From the NCBI RefSeq assembly GCF_006386545.1, contig NZ_SWAR01000003.1, positions 155,592-219,591 of the forward strand: a stretch of DNA of 64,000 bases, in the 5' to 3' direction. The stretch's first letter is position 1. The number at the start of each line of letters is the position of its first letter. The stretch comes from Methylibium rhizosphaerae. Lineage in GTDB: Bacteria > Pseudomonadota > Gammaproteobacteria > Burkholderiales > Burkholderiaceae_C. Positions 18,182-26,224 of the stretch are shown in pieces. The translations under genes and the position numbers were made by a program. A model generated the notes under the pieces. It was given only the letters and a program-made list of their open reading frames with translations. It was not told the DNA's origin and made no database searches.

Positions 18182-18882
18182 CAAGCCGCGGCCGGCTCGA
18201 GCAGGTAGCCCAGGCCGCGCACCGTGCGGATGCTGAGGCCGGAGTCTTCAAGCTTGCGGCGCAGGCGGTGGATGTAGACCTCGAGCGAACTCGGGCCGGC
18301 GTCGCTGGGTTCGAGCTCCCAGGCCTGGGCGATCTGGTCCTTGGTGACCACCTTTTCGCGCTGGCTGAGCAGCAGGTCGAGCAGCAGCCACTCGCGCGGC
18401 GACAGGTCGATGGGTTCGCCGTCGACGCTGGCGCGGCGGGCGTCGCGATCGAAGCTCAGGCGGGCGGCATGCTGCACGCCGTCGTTGCCTGCTGCCGGAG
18501 CCACCTGCTGGCCGGCGGCGGCCTGGGCACGCCGCAGCAGCGCGCGGATGCGTGCCTCCAGCTCCGGAAAGTCGAACGGCTTGGTGAGGTAGTCGTCGGC
18601 GCCGGCGTTCAGTCCGGCCACGCGGTTGTCGAGCCCGTCGAGTGCGGTGAGGATCACCAGCGGCAGCGCGGGCTTGGCGGCACGCACCTTCTTGAGCACG
18701 CTCAAGCCGTCCACCAGCGGCAGGCCCAGGTCGATGACCCCGAAGTCGAACATCTGCCGCAGCAGCAGGTATTCGGCCACTGCACCGTTTTCAGCCACCT
18801 CCACTTCGAAACCCGCCTGGCGCAGGTTGGAACTCAGCGCATCGGCGAGGCAGGCGTCGTCTTCGGCAAGGAGCAGCTTCAT
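18181..18882 (-). CDS. OmpR-family response regulator (TctD/QseB type)
   Basis: A 233-residue DNA-binding regulator. The receiver domain (residues 1-115) has the acidic pair in LLAEDDACLA, phospho-acceptor Asp near residue 51 in GVIDLGLPLVDG, and the conserved lysine in DDYLTKPFDF. An alanine-rich linker leads to a winged-helix output domain (residues 135-230) with SSLEVYIHRLRRKLE. It is controlled by the kinase encoded immediately downstream. The binding-protein gene ends 74 bases upstream on the same strand. Its own operon is the likely first target, but no direct repeats that would prove a site were found. Confidence 0.93.
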   Translation of the reverse strand: MKLLLAEDDACLADALSSNLRQAGFEVEVAENGAVAEYLLLRQMFDFGVIDLGLPLVDGLSVLKKVRAAKPALPLVILTALDGLDNRVAGLNAGADDYLTKPFDFPELEARIRALLRRAQAAAGQQVAPAAGNDGVQHAARLSFDRDARRASVDGEPIDLSPREWLLLDLLLSQREKVVTKDQIAQAWELEPSDAGPSSLEVYIHRLRRKLEDSGLSIRTVRGLGYLLEPAAA

Positions 18883-18956
18883 GGGACGCGAGCTTAATGC
18901 CTAACGCCCCGTTCACGATGCTTGAAATCCCGAGGTGTCGGCCGAAAGGGCGGCCG

Positions 18957-20102
18957 TCACCCCAGCAGCCGGCCGTCTCCGAGCAGCAGGGCCTGCGTGA
19001 CGAAGCTGCTGCCACGGCGCTGTGCGCCGAACTGGATGGCGAAGCCGCCCAGGTCGGCGGGGGCGCGCTTGCGAAACTCCGCCAGTGTGTCGGCCCGCGA
19101 GGGCGTGCCCGGCAGGCGCGACAGCACATGGGTGGCATAGCGCGCGGCCAGGTAGCCGCCCAGGCTCACATGCGACGGGTTTTCGTCGAACAGCTGCTTC
19201 AGGCCGCTGCGATAGCTCTGCACCGCCGGCAGGGTGCTGCTCTGCGGGTTGGGCACCACCTGGGTCAGGATGAGCGGCACCGATCGGGTCGGGCTCAGCT
19301 GCACAAGGGTGGGCAGGTCCACGTCGGACAGGCTCATCACGTAGCGCCCCGCGGCGCGGGCGCCCAGGCTCTGCAGGCCGTGGGTGAACCGGGCCAGTTC
19401 GATGGTGCCGCCCAGGAAAAGCAGGATCACCGGAGACTGCGGACCGAGCCGCATGCCCAGGGCTGCCAGGTCTTCGCCGGGGCCGGCCACGAAGGCCTGG
19501 GTGCGCAGCTTCAGGCGCGCCGCCGCCTCCGCCACTTCGGAATGCAAGGCGTATTGATCCCGGGCGCTGGTGTAGACCAGCCCCAGCTCGCCGACGCCCA
19601 CGCTGCCCAGGCTGGCCAAGGCATGCCGGATCTGCATCTCGCGGGAGGCGAAGAGCGCAAACACGTCGTCGTTGGCATCCGTGTCGAAACGGGAATCGGC
19701 CATCCATGGCGCCACGTGCGCGATGGCGAGCCCCTCGCGCCGCGCCGCGGCCACGCTTTCCACCGCCAGCCGACCGCCAGCGGTGCCGAGCAGGGCGCAG
19801 ATCGACGGATCGTCGCGCACGGTGGCCAGGGCCTGCCGCAGCGACGCGGGCGTGCCGTCGGTGTTCAGGCTCACGAGCTGGACGGAGCGGCCGCTCCGGT
19901 TGAATTCGGCCAGCCCGATCTGCACGCCGGTGGCGTAATCGCGCGAGAGTTCCTGCTGGTCGGGCGAGCTGTCCAGCAGCTGGGCGACGCGCAGCGTCCT
20001 GCTGCCGCGCGACGGCCCCTGGGCGGCGACGCCCAGGCTGGCCGACAAGCCGGCCGAAAGCGCCAGCACCTGCCGGCGGGTGAGGGGGGCGGTCATGGGC
20101 AT
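18957..20102 (-). CDS. Periplasmic ligand-binding protein (branched-chain amino acid type)
   Basis: A 381-residue type I periplasmic binding protein (Peripla_BP_6/LivJ-like). The N-terminus carries LTRRQVLALSAG, a twin-arginine-type signal, with cleavage likely after GVAAQ. The core shows ALLGTAGG, the hinge region LGLVYTSARDQYALH and the late FGAQRRGSSFVTQALLL. No permease or ATPase genes adjoin it. Instead a response regulator and a QseC/TctE-type kinase follow on the same strand after 74 bases. The simplest reading is a ligand-sensing co-receptor for that kinase, or an orphan receptor sharing a distant permease. ATG 20102 is used; ATG 20096 two codons later is equally possible. The ligand is not determinable. 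Confidence 0.85.
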   Translation of the reverse strand: MPMTAPLTRRQVLALSAGLSASLGVAAQGPSRGSRTLRVAQLLDSSPDQQELSRDYATGVQIGLAEFNRSGRSVQLVSLNTDGTPASLRQALATVRDDPSICALLGTAGGRLAVESVAAARREGLAIAHVAPWMADSRFDTDANDDVFALFASREMQIRHALASLGSVGVGELGLVYTSARDQYALHSEVAEAAARLKLRTQAFVAGPGEDLAALGMRLGPQSPVILLFLGGTIELARFTHGLQSLGARAAGRYVMSLSDVDLPTLVQLSPTRSVPLILTQVVPNPQSSTLPAVQSYRSGLKQLFDENPSHVSLGGYLAARYATHVLSRLPGTPSRADTLAEFRKRAPADLGGFAIQFGAQRRGSSFVTQALLLGDGRLLG

Positions 20103-20157
20103 GTTGTCTGCCGTTCCAACGAGTCTTTTTTCGAGATGTGAACACCCGGCATGCAGC

Positions 20158-20192
20158 GCGGGCTTGCCACCGGTAACGGCAGGCAAGCCCGC
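20158..20192. repeat. Inverted repeat between fasciclin and binding-protein genes
   Basis: Perfect 11-base arms GCGGGCTTGCC (20158-20168) and GGCAAGCCCGC (20182-20192) around a 13-base loop. No U-tract follows on either strand. It lies downstream of the fasciclin gene on the minus strand and upstream of the binding-protein gene, so it may act as a weak or Rho-assisted terminator or a 3'-end stabiliser. Confidence 0.5.
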
Positions 20193-20251
20193 GAGGAAGC
20201 CGAGCGAGAGAGCGAGCGAGCGGCTGCGTTGGCCGCAGGGTTCTTTTTTGC

Positions 20252-20734
20252 TTACTTCTTGGGCGGCATGAGCACGCGGTCGATCACGTGCACCACGCCG
20301 TTGGTGGCCGGCAGGTCGGCCTGGGTCACCATGGCGTCTTCGACCGTGACGAACGTGCCCGCCTTGGCCAGCGCGACGTTGGCGCCCTGCACGGTCTTCG
20401 TGTTGCCGTTCTTGACGTCGGAGGAGGCCAGCTTGCCCGGCACCACGTGATAGGTCAGCACCGACTTGAGCAGTTCCTTGTCCTTGGCCAGCTCGTCCAT
20501 GGTCTTGGCGGGAACGGCCTTGAAGGCGGCGTCGCTCGGCGCGAAGACGGTGTACGGACCTTCGGCGCTCAGGGTCTGCGCGAGGCCGGCGTCGTTGATG
20601 AGTTTGTTGAGAGTGGACAGTTCGGGCGTCTTTGCGGCCGTTTCGGCGATGGTCGCGGGGGCCGAGGTGGTGGCGCAGCCGGCGGCCAAGGCGAGGACGA
20701 GAGCCGCGGGCAGCAGCCAAATGCGATGGGTCAT
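20252..20734 (-). CDS. Fasciclin (FAS1) domain lipoprotein, predicted Pho regulon member
   Basis: A 160-residue secreted lipoprotein. The signal peptide ends in the lipobox LAAG-C20, so it should be lipid-anchored in the envelope. One FAS1 domain covers about residues 35-158. Its H1 motif is GPYTVFAPSDAAF, the central YHVVPGKL follows, and the H2 motif is the terminal NGVVHVIDRVL. FAS1 domains mediate adhesion or polymer binding; bacterial single-domain forms are mostly uncharacterised. A good ribosome site (AAAGGAG) precedes the ATG. The gene diverges from pstS, and a three-repeat Pho box with a correctly spaced -10 lies upstream on its own strand. It should therefore be induced by PhoB under phosphate starvation, possibly for envelope remodelling or attachment; that role is inference. 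Confidence 0.92.
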   Translation of the reverse strand: MTHRIWLLPAALVLALAAGCATTSAPATIAETAAKTPELSTLNKLINDAGLAQTLSAEGPYTVFAPSDAAFKAVPAKTMDELAKDKELLKSVLTYHVVPGKLASSDVKNGNTKTVQGANVALAKAGTFVTVEDAMVTQADLPATNGVVHVIDRVLMPPKK

Positions 20735-20784
20735 GGGAACTCCTTTTAGGTCGTCATCAGGGCCTGGCGGCCCCGGCGCCGCGG

Positions 20785-20829
20785 AGGATAAAAAGCGCTC
20801 GTGACAGAACCGTGACGTCCGAATGACAG
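20785..20829 (-). promoter_or_regulatory. Pho box and -10 of the fasciclin gene
   Basis: Read on the minus strand, three 7-base repeats at exact 11-base spacing: CTGTCAT (20829-20823), ACGTCAC (20818-20812) and CTGTCAC (20807-20801), each separated by 4 bases. Ten bases later stands TATCCT (20790-20785) as -10. This is the standard PhoB-activated promoter geometry (consensus repeat CTGTCAT), with the Pho box in place of a -35. Confidence 0.9.
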
Positions 20830-20848
20830 CTCCAAGGCACCTGCCGGA

Positions 20849-20882
20849 GCGTCACGCGGCTGTCACAAAGCACTCATACAGT
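20849..20882 (+). promoter_or_regulatory. Pho box and -10 of the pst operon
   Basis: Repeats GCGTCAC (20849-20855) and CTGTCAC (20860-20866) are spaced by 4 bases, and a weaker third, CACTCAT, sits at 20871-20877. TACAGT (20877-20882) lies exactly 10 bases after the second repeat and serves as -10. The spacing matches that of the divergent fasciclin promoter. PhoB-phosphate should activate pstS and the downstream genes from here. Confidence 0.9.
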
Positions 20883-20925
20883 GCGCCCCGTCCCTCGAAA
20901 GGCCCCCTTTTTGAAAGGTGTGACG

Positions 20926-21963
20926 ATGAAACTCTCGCTGTTCCGCTCTCTCCTGGCTGCCGCGGCCCTGTCGGCTGCGACCGGTGCTGTTTTCGCCCAG
21001 GACGTGACGGGTGCCGGCGCTTCCTTCCCCGCTCCCGTGTACGCCAAGTGGGCTGATGCCTACAACAAGGCCACCGGTGCCCGTATCAACTATCAGTCGG
21101 TCGGCTCCGGTGCCGGCATCCGGCAGATCAAGGCCAAGACGGTCGACTTCGGTGCTTCCGACGCCCCGCTCAAGGACGACGAGCTGGCCAAGGACGGCCT
21201 GGTGCAGTTCCCGACCGTCATCGGCGGCGTGGTGCCGGTGGTCAACATCAAGGGCATCCAGCCCGGGCAGGTCAAGATGACCGGCCAGCTGCTGGGCGAC
21301 ATCTACCTGGGCAAGGTCAGCAAGTGGAATGACCCCGCCCTGGCTGCCCTGAACCCCGGCGTGCCGCTGCCGGACGCCGCCATCGCCGTGGTGCGCCGCG
21401 CCGACGGCTCGGGCACCAGCTTCCTGTTCACCAACTACCTGTCGAAGGTGAACGCCGAGTGGAAGTCCAAGGTGGGCGAGGGCACGGCCGTGAACTGGCC
21501 GACCGGTGCCGGCGGCAAGGGCAACGAGGGCGTGTCGGCCTTCGTGCAGCGCCTGCCGAACTCGATCGGCTACGTCGAATACGCCTATGCCAAGCAGAAC
21601 AAGATGTCGCACGTGCTGCTGAAGAATGCGGCCGGCAACTTCGTGGGCCCCGATGAGGTGAACTTCAAGGCCGCCGCGGCAGGCGCCGAGTGGTCGAAGA
21701 GCTTCTACCAGGTGCTGACCGAGCAGCAGGGCAAGGAATCGTGGCCCATCACCGGCGCGACCTTCATCCTGATGCACAAGGCGCAGGACAAGCCGGCCAA
21801 CGCCAGCAACGCGCTGAAGTTCTTCGAGTGGGCCTATGCCAACGGCGACAAGATGGCGTCGGACCTGGAATACGTGCCGCTGCCCGATGCCGTGAAGGCC
21901 CTGGTGCGCAAGCAATGGGCCGAGATCAAGGACGGTTCCGGCAAGGCGGTCGCGTTCAAGTAA
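20926..21963 (+). CDS. pstS: Phosphate ABC transporter substrate-binding protein PstS
   Basis: A 345-residue periplasmic phosphate receptor. Residues 1-25 are a Sec signal peptide ending AVFAQ. The mature protein starts [17 protein letters not shown], the PstS hallmark, followed by [22 protein letters not shown] and [12 protein letters not shown]; the serines, aspartate and arginine of these loops bind phosphate in the family. ATG 20926 is chosen because AAAGGTG lies about 10 bases upstream and a clean signal peptide results; the frame opens earlier at 20881 but inside the promoter. It heads the operon pstS-pstC-pstA-pstB-phoU-phoB-phoR and is followed by a hairpin, so it should be the most abundant product. 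Confidence 0.97.
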   Translation: MKLSLFRSLLAAAALSAATGAVFAQDVTGAGASFPAPVYAKWADAYNKATGARINYQSVGSGAGIRQIKAKTVDFGASDAPLKDDELAKDGLVQFPTVIGGVVPVVNIKGIQPGQVKMTGQLLGDIYLGKVSKWNDPALAALNPGVPLPDAAIAVVRRADGSGTSFLFTNYLSKVNAEWKSKVGEGTAVNWPTGAGGKGNEGVSAFVQRLPNSIGYVEYAYAKQNKMSHVLLKNAAGNFVGPDEVNFKAAAAGAEWSKSFYQVLTEQQGKESWPITGATFILMHKAQDKPANASNALKFFEWAYANGDKMASDLEYVPLPDAVKALVRKQWAEIKDGSGKAVAFK

Positions 21964-21978
21964 CGGCCTCGCACCCGC

Positions 21979-22011
21979 AAGGGCTGCGCCTGTCCCGGGC
22001 GCAGCCCTTTG
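21979..22011 (+). terminator. Intercistronic hairpin between pstS and pstC
   Basis: Perfect 12-base arms AAGGGCTGCGCC (21979-21990) and GGCGCAGCCCTT (21998-22009) with a 7-base loop, followed only by a short interrupted T stretch (TTTGTTG). It begins 15 bases after the pstS stop. It is likely a leaky terminator or an RNA-stabilising structure that raises PstS relative to the membrane subunits, as seen in other pst operons. Confidence 0.75.
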
Positions 22012-22044
22012 TTGCAAGCTGTCTTGCATCCTTCGGAGAACATC

Positions 22045-23058
22045 GTGGCCGCTACACTGCCCGCCAGCCACTACCAAGACGACAAGATGGAGCGTTCCGA
22101 CCCCACCGGGCGGCCGCCTGAGCGGCGGCGCTCCAAGCCGTGGGCCGACACGGTGTTTTCCGTGCTGGCCCATTCGGCTGCGCTGCTGACGCTCGCGGTC
22201 CTGGCCGGCATCATCGTTTCCCTGTTCATCGGTGCTGCACCGGCCATCCAGGAATACGGCCTGGGCTTCCTGTGGAGCGCCGACTGGGACCCGGTGCAGA
22301 ACAAGTACGGCGGCCTGGTGATGATCTACGGCACGCTGATGACCTCCATCATCGCGCTGCTGATCGCAGTGCCGGTGAGCTTCGGCATCGCGCTGTTCCT
22401 CACCGAACTGTCGCCCAAGTGGCTCAAGCGGCCGCTGGGCATCGCGGTGGAGTTGCTGGCGGCCGTGCCGTCCATCGTGTATGGCATGTGGGGCCTGCTC
22501 GTTTTCGGCCCGCTGCTGGCGCAGTTCGTGCAGCAGCCGCTGCAGAGCGCCTTCGGCAACGTGCCGGTGCTCGGCGCCTTGTTTTCCGGGCCGCCGGTGG
22601 GCATCGGCATCCTGTCGGCCGGCATCATCCTGGCCATCATGGTGATCCCGTTCATCGCCTCGGTGATGCGCGACGTGTTCGAGGTCACGCCGCCGATGCT
22701 GAAGGAATCTGCCTACGGCCTGGGCTCGACCACCTGGGAGGTGGTCTGGAAGGTCGTGCTGCCCTACACCAAGACCGGCGTCGTGGGCGGCATCATGCTC
22801 GGCCTGGGCCGCGCGCTGGGCGAGACGATGGCCGTCACCTTCGTGATCGGCAACATGAACCAGCTGAATTCGCTGTCGGTGTTCGAGGCGGCCAACAGCA
22901 TCACGTCCGCCCTGGCCAACGAGTTCGCCGAAGCCGGCGAGGGCCTGCACCAGGCCTCGCTCATCTACCTCGGCCTGATCCTGTTCTTCATCACCTTTGT
23001 CGTGCTGGCGTTCTCGAAGGTCCTGCTGTCGCGGCTCAAGAAGGGTGAAGGAGCCTGA
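22045..23058 (+). CDS. pstC: Phosphate ABC transporter permease PstC
   Basis: A 337-residue inner-membrane permease. The GTG at 22045 is preceded by GGAG at 22035-22038, which decides the start; ATG 22087 is the next candidate. About 30 cytoplasmic residues precede the first of six helices. The family blocks [23 protein letters not shown] and the EAA loop ([20 protein letters not shown]) are present, as is [10 protein letters not shown]. It pairs with PstA, whose gene starts two bases after its stop codon. Confidence 0.96.
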   Translation: MAATLPASHYQDDKMERSDPTGRPPERRRSKPWADTVFSVLAHSAALLTLAVLAGIIVSLFIGAAPAIQEYGLGFLWSADWDPVQNKYGGLVMIYGTLMTSIIALLIAVPVSFGIALFLTELSPKWLKRPLGIAVELLAAVPSIVYGMWGLLVFGPLLAQFVQQPLQSAFGNVPVLGALFSGPPVGIGILSAGIILAIMVIPFIASVMRDVFEVTPPMLKESAYGLGSTTWEVVWKVVLPYTKTGVVGGIMLGLGRALGETMAVTFVIGNMNQLNSLSVFEAANSITSALANEFAEAGEGLHQASLIYLGLILFFITFVVLAFSKVLLSRLKKGEGA

Positions 23059-23060
23059 AC

Positions 23061-23957
23061 ATGAGCGTCGTACCCACCTCCGCGACCGCCGCGTCGTCTA
23101 TCGCACTCGATGCCCGGCGCCTGGCCAGGCACCGCGCCCGCAAGCGCGTCAACGTGATCGCGCTGGCGCTGTCGCTGCTGGCCATGGCCTTCGGCGTCTT
23201 CTGGCTGATCTGGATCCTGGTTGAAACGGTGCGCCTGGGTGTGGGCGGCATTGCGCTGTCCACCTTCACCGAGATGACGCCGCCGCCGCAGGAGGAAGTG
23301 GGCGGCCTGGCCAACGCCATCTTCGGCTCGGCGCTGATGGTCGCGCTGGCCACGCTGATCGGCACGCCGATCGGCATCCTGGCCGGCATCTACCTGGCCG
23401 AGTACGGCCAGAAGAGCTGGCTGGGCAGCATCACCCGGTTCATCAACGACATACTGCTGTCGGCGCCCTCCATCGTGGTGGGCCTGTTCATCTATGCGGT
23501 GGTGGTGGCGCGCATGAAGTCGTTCTCCGGCTGGGCCGGCGTGCTGGCGCTGGCGCTGATCGTGATCCCGGTGGTGATCCGCACCACAGAGAACATGCTG
23601 AGCCTCATTCCGAACTCGCTGCGCGAGGCGGCCTATGCGCTGGGCACGCCCAAGTGGAAGGTCATCTCGTCGATCACGCTGAAGGCGGCCCGGGCCGGGG
23701 TGATCACCGGCGTGCTGCTGGCGCTGGCCCGCATTTCGGGCGAAACCGCGCCGCTCCTGTTCACCGCGCTGTCCAACCAGTTCTGGACGGCGAGCCTGTC
23801 CGAGCCGATGGCCAGCCTGCCGGTGACGATCTTCAAGTTCGCGATGAGCCCCTACGAGAACTGGCAGAAGCTGGCCTGGGCAGGGGTGTTCCTCATCACC
23901 ATCGGCGTGCTGGTGCTCAACATCCTCGCGCGCATCTTCCTGCGCAACAAACACTGA
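23061..23957 (+). CDS. pstA: Phosphate ABC transporter permease PstA
   Basis: A 298-residue inner-membrane permease, partner of PstC. Six predicted helices are present. Family blocks include [27 protein letters not shown], the EAA loop [20 protein letters not shown] and [15 protein letters not shown]. It is separated from pstC by two bases and from pstB by 17, consistent with one polycistronic message. Confidence 0.96.
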   Translation: MSVVPTSATAASSIALDARRLARHRARKRVNVIALALSLLAMAFGVFWLIWILVETVRLGVGGIALSTFTEMTPPPQEEVGGLANAIFGSALMVALATLIGTPIGILAGIYLAEYGQKSWLGSITRFINDILLSAPSIVVGLFIYAVVVARMKSFSGWAGVLALALIVIPVVIRTTENMLSLIPNSLREAAYALGTPKWKVISSITLKAARAGVITGVLLALARISGETAPLLFTALSNQFWTASLSEPMASLPVTIFKFAMSPYENWQKLAWAGVFLITIGVLVLNILARIFLRNKH

Positions 23958-23974
23958 GTCCCGAGGGATCCATC

Positions 23975-24760
23975 ATGGACGTCAAAGTCGAAATGCCCGT
24001 CACCGAAAAGGCCAAGCTGTCGGTGCGCAACCTCAACTTCTACTACGGCCATTTCCACGCGCTGAAGAACATCAACCTGGAGATCCCCGAGCGCAAGGTC
24101 ACCGCCTTCATCGGGCCGTCGGGTTGCGGAAAGTCGACGCTGCTGCGCACCTTCAACCGCATGTTCGAGCTCTACCCGGAGCAGCGCGCCGAGGGGGAGA
24201 TCCTGCTGGACGGCAAGAACATCCTGAAGTCCAAGGACGACGTGTCCCTCATCCGCGCCAAGGTCGGCATGGTGTTCCAGAAGCCCACGCCGTTCCCGAT
24301 GTCGATCTACGACAACATCGCCTTCGGCGTGCGCCTGTTCGAGACGCTGCCGCGCGTGGAGATGGACGAGCGGGTGGAGTGGGCGCTGAAGAAGGCGGCC
24401 CTGTGGAACGAAGTGAAGGACAAGCTCAACCAGAGCGGTTCGGGCCTCTCCGGCGGCCAGCAGCAGCGGCTGTGCATCGCGCGCGGCATCGCCATCAAGC
24501 CCGAGGTGCTGCTGCTCGACGAACCCTGCTCGGCGCTGGACCCCATTTCCACCGGCAAGATCGAAGAGCTGATCCATGAGCTCAAGAACGACTACACGGT
24601 GGTCATCGTGACCCACAACATGCAGCAGGCAGCGCGCTGCTCGGACTACACCGCCTACATGTACCTGGGCGACCTGATCGAGTTCGGCCCCACCTCCGAC
24701 CTCTTCATGAAGCCGAAGAAGAAGGACACCGAGGACTACATCACCGGCCGCTTCGGCTGA
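23975..24760 (+). CDS. pstB: Phosphate ABC transporter ATP-binding protein PstB
   Basis: A 261-residue ATPase of the phosphate importer. Walker A is GPSGCGKST near residue 48, the Q-loop is in [13 protein letters not shown], the signature is [14 protein letters not shown], Walker B is [13 protein letters not shown], and the switch is [10 protein letters not shown]. The C-terminus [10 protein letters not shown] is the usual PstB ending. It also takes part in signalling with PhoU and PhoR. The ATG at 23975 gives the normal family length; translated sequence upstream belongs to the pstA gene in another frame. Confidence 0.97.
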   Translation: MDVKVEMPVTEKAKLSVRNLNFYYGHFHALKNINLEIPERKVTAFIGPSGCGKSTLLRTFNRMFELYPEQRAEGEILLDGKNILKSKDDVSLIRAKVGMVFQKPTPFPMSIYDNIAFGVRLFETLPRVEMDERVEWALKKAALWNEVKDKLNQSGSGLSGGQQQRLCIARGIAIKPEVLLLDEPCSALDPISTGKIEELIHELKNDYTVVIVTHNMQQAARCSDYTAYMYLGDLIEFGPTSDLFMKPKKKDTEDYITGRFG

Positions 24761-24777
24761 GCGCACAGGGAGATCCC

Positions 24778-25485
24778 ATGACCGACAAACATCTTTCCAC
24801 CCAGTTCGATGCCGAGCTCAGCGGCATCTCCACGCGCGTGCTCGAGATGGGCGGGCTGGTCGAGTCGCAGGTGGCGCAGGCGATCTATGCGCTCACCAAC
24901 TTCAGTGCCGAAACCGCAACGCAGGTGCTGGCGCAGGAAACCGTCGTCAACCAGATGGAAGTCGACATCGACCGCGACCTGTCCACCATCATCGCGAGGC
25001 GCCAGCCGACCGCGCGCGACCTGCGCCTGCTGATCGCCATCTCCAAGACCATCGGCAACCTGGAGCGCGTGGGCGACGAGGCTGCACGCATTGCACGCAC
25101 GGTGCAGCGCCTCATCAACACCGGCGTTTCCAGCCGGCTGCGCCTGCCGGTGGGCGACGTGTCCTTCGAAGCCAGCCTGGCGACCACCTCGCTGCGCAAG
25201 GCTCTCGATGCCTTTGCGCGCCTCGACACAGCCAAGGCGGTGGAGGTGATCAAGCAGGACAACCAGATCGACCAGGAGTTCGACGGCCTGATGCGCAAGC
25301 TCATCACCTACATGATGGAAGACCCGCGCACCATCTCGTCGAGCATCGACCTGGTGTTCGTGGCCAAGGCCATCGAGCGGGTGGGCGACCATGCGAAGAA
25401 CCTGGCCGAGCAGATCATCTACATCGTCAAGGGCACCGACGTGCGCCACAACCCGCTCGAGTCGCTCGAGTCGCTGGCGCGCTGA
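24778..25485 (+). CDS. phoU: Phosphate signalling protein PhoU
   Basis: A 235-residue all-helical protein of two PhoU repeats (about 15-105 and 120-215), each with the metal-binding pattern of the family (E/DxxxD in VNQMEVDID and in NQIDQEF; RVGDEAARI and RVGDHAKNL). It transmits the transport state of PstSCAB to PhoR and keeps the Pho regulon off when phosphate is ample. It lies 17 bases after pstB and 18 before phoB. Confidence 0.96.
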   Translation: MTDKHLSTQFDAELSGISTRVLEMGGLVESQVAQAIYALTNFSAETATQVLAQETVVNQMEVDIDRDLSTIIARRQPTARDLRLLIAISKTIGNLERVGDEAARIARTVQRLINTGVSSRLRLPVGDVSFEASLATTSLRKALDAFARLDTAKAVEVIKQDNQIDQEFDGLMRKLITYMMEDPRTISSSIDLVFVAKAIERVGDHAKNLAEQIIYIVKGTDVRHNPLESLESLAR

Positions 25486-25503
25486 ACCCCGAGGAGAAAC
25501 GCA

Positions 25504-26205
25504 ATGAGCCGAGTGCTGGTGGTTGAAGACGAGTCCGCGATTGCCGAGCTCATCTCCATCAACCTGCGCCACGCGGGCTATGAAGTCACCATCGCTTCTG
25601 CGGCCGACCAGGCCCAGATGGAAGTGGACCGCGTGCTGCCCGACCTGGTGATCCTCGACTGGATGCTGCCGGGCCAGTCCGGACTGGCGCTGGCGAAACG
25701 CTGGCGCTCCGAGGCTCGCACCAAGGAGCTGCCGGTCATCATGCTGACCGCCCGCGCCGACGAGGCCGACAAGATCGCCGGCCTGGACGCAGGCGCCGAC
25801 GACTACCTCACCAAGCCCTTTTCCACCAACGAGCTGATGGCGCGAATCCGCGCGGTGCTGCGCCGCAAGGCACCCGAGGCGCTCGATTCGGCTGTCGAGC
25901 TGGCGGGCCTGCGGCTCGACCCCGCCACGCGCCGGGTGTCCAGGGCTGACCAGGAGGTCAAGATCGGCCCGACCGAGTTCCGCCTGCTGCATTTCCTCAT
26001 GACGCATCCGGAACGGGTGCACAGCCGCGCGCAGCTGCTCGACCGGGTATGGGGCGACCATGTGTTCATCGAGGAGCGCACGGTCGACGTGCACGTGAAG
26101 CGCCTGCGCGAAGCGCTGGCGCCGGTCGGCTGCTCGCAGATGATCGAAACGGTCCGCGGTGCCGGCTATCGGCTCACTCAACAGGTGCAGGCGCTCTCCG
26201 CTTGA
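25504..26205 (+). CDS. phoB: Phosphate response regulator PhoB
   Basis: A 233-residue OmpR-family transcription factor. The receiver domain has VEDESAI, phospho-acceptor D52 in VILDWMLPGQSG and the lysine in DDYLTKPFSTNEL. The winged-helix domain (about 130-228) carries RTVDVHVKRLREAL, the recognition helix of PhoB proteins. It should bind the two Pho boxes upstream of pstS and of the fasciclin gene. The ribosome site GAGGAG precedes the ATG. The gene is co-transcribed with pst, phoU and phoR, so it is autoactivated. Confidence 0.96.
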   Translation: MSRVLVVEDESAIAELISINLRHAGYEVTIASAADQAQMEVDRVLPDLVILDWMLPGQSGLALAKRWRSEARTKELPVIMLTARADEADKIAGLDAGADDYLTKPFSTNELMARIRAVLRRKAPEALDSAVELAGLRLDPATRRVSRADQEVKIGPTEFRLLHFLMTHPERVHSRAQLLDRVWGDHVFIEERTVDVHVKRLREALAPVGCSQMIETVRGAGYRLTQQVQALSA

Positions 26206-26224
26206 TGAGCGCTGACGAGGTTCG

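Noticed and set aside
18935..18962. Hairpin at the end of the binding-protein gene as a terminator separating it from the two-component genes
   Set aside because: The stem has a mismatch, overlaps the stop codon region and lacks a U-tract, so co-transcription is not excluded.
20863..22950. Minus-strand frame of about 700 codons opposite pstS and pstC
   Set aside because: Runs through the Pho box and opposite two unmistakable genes; composition is typical of antisense shadows.
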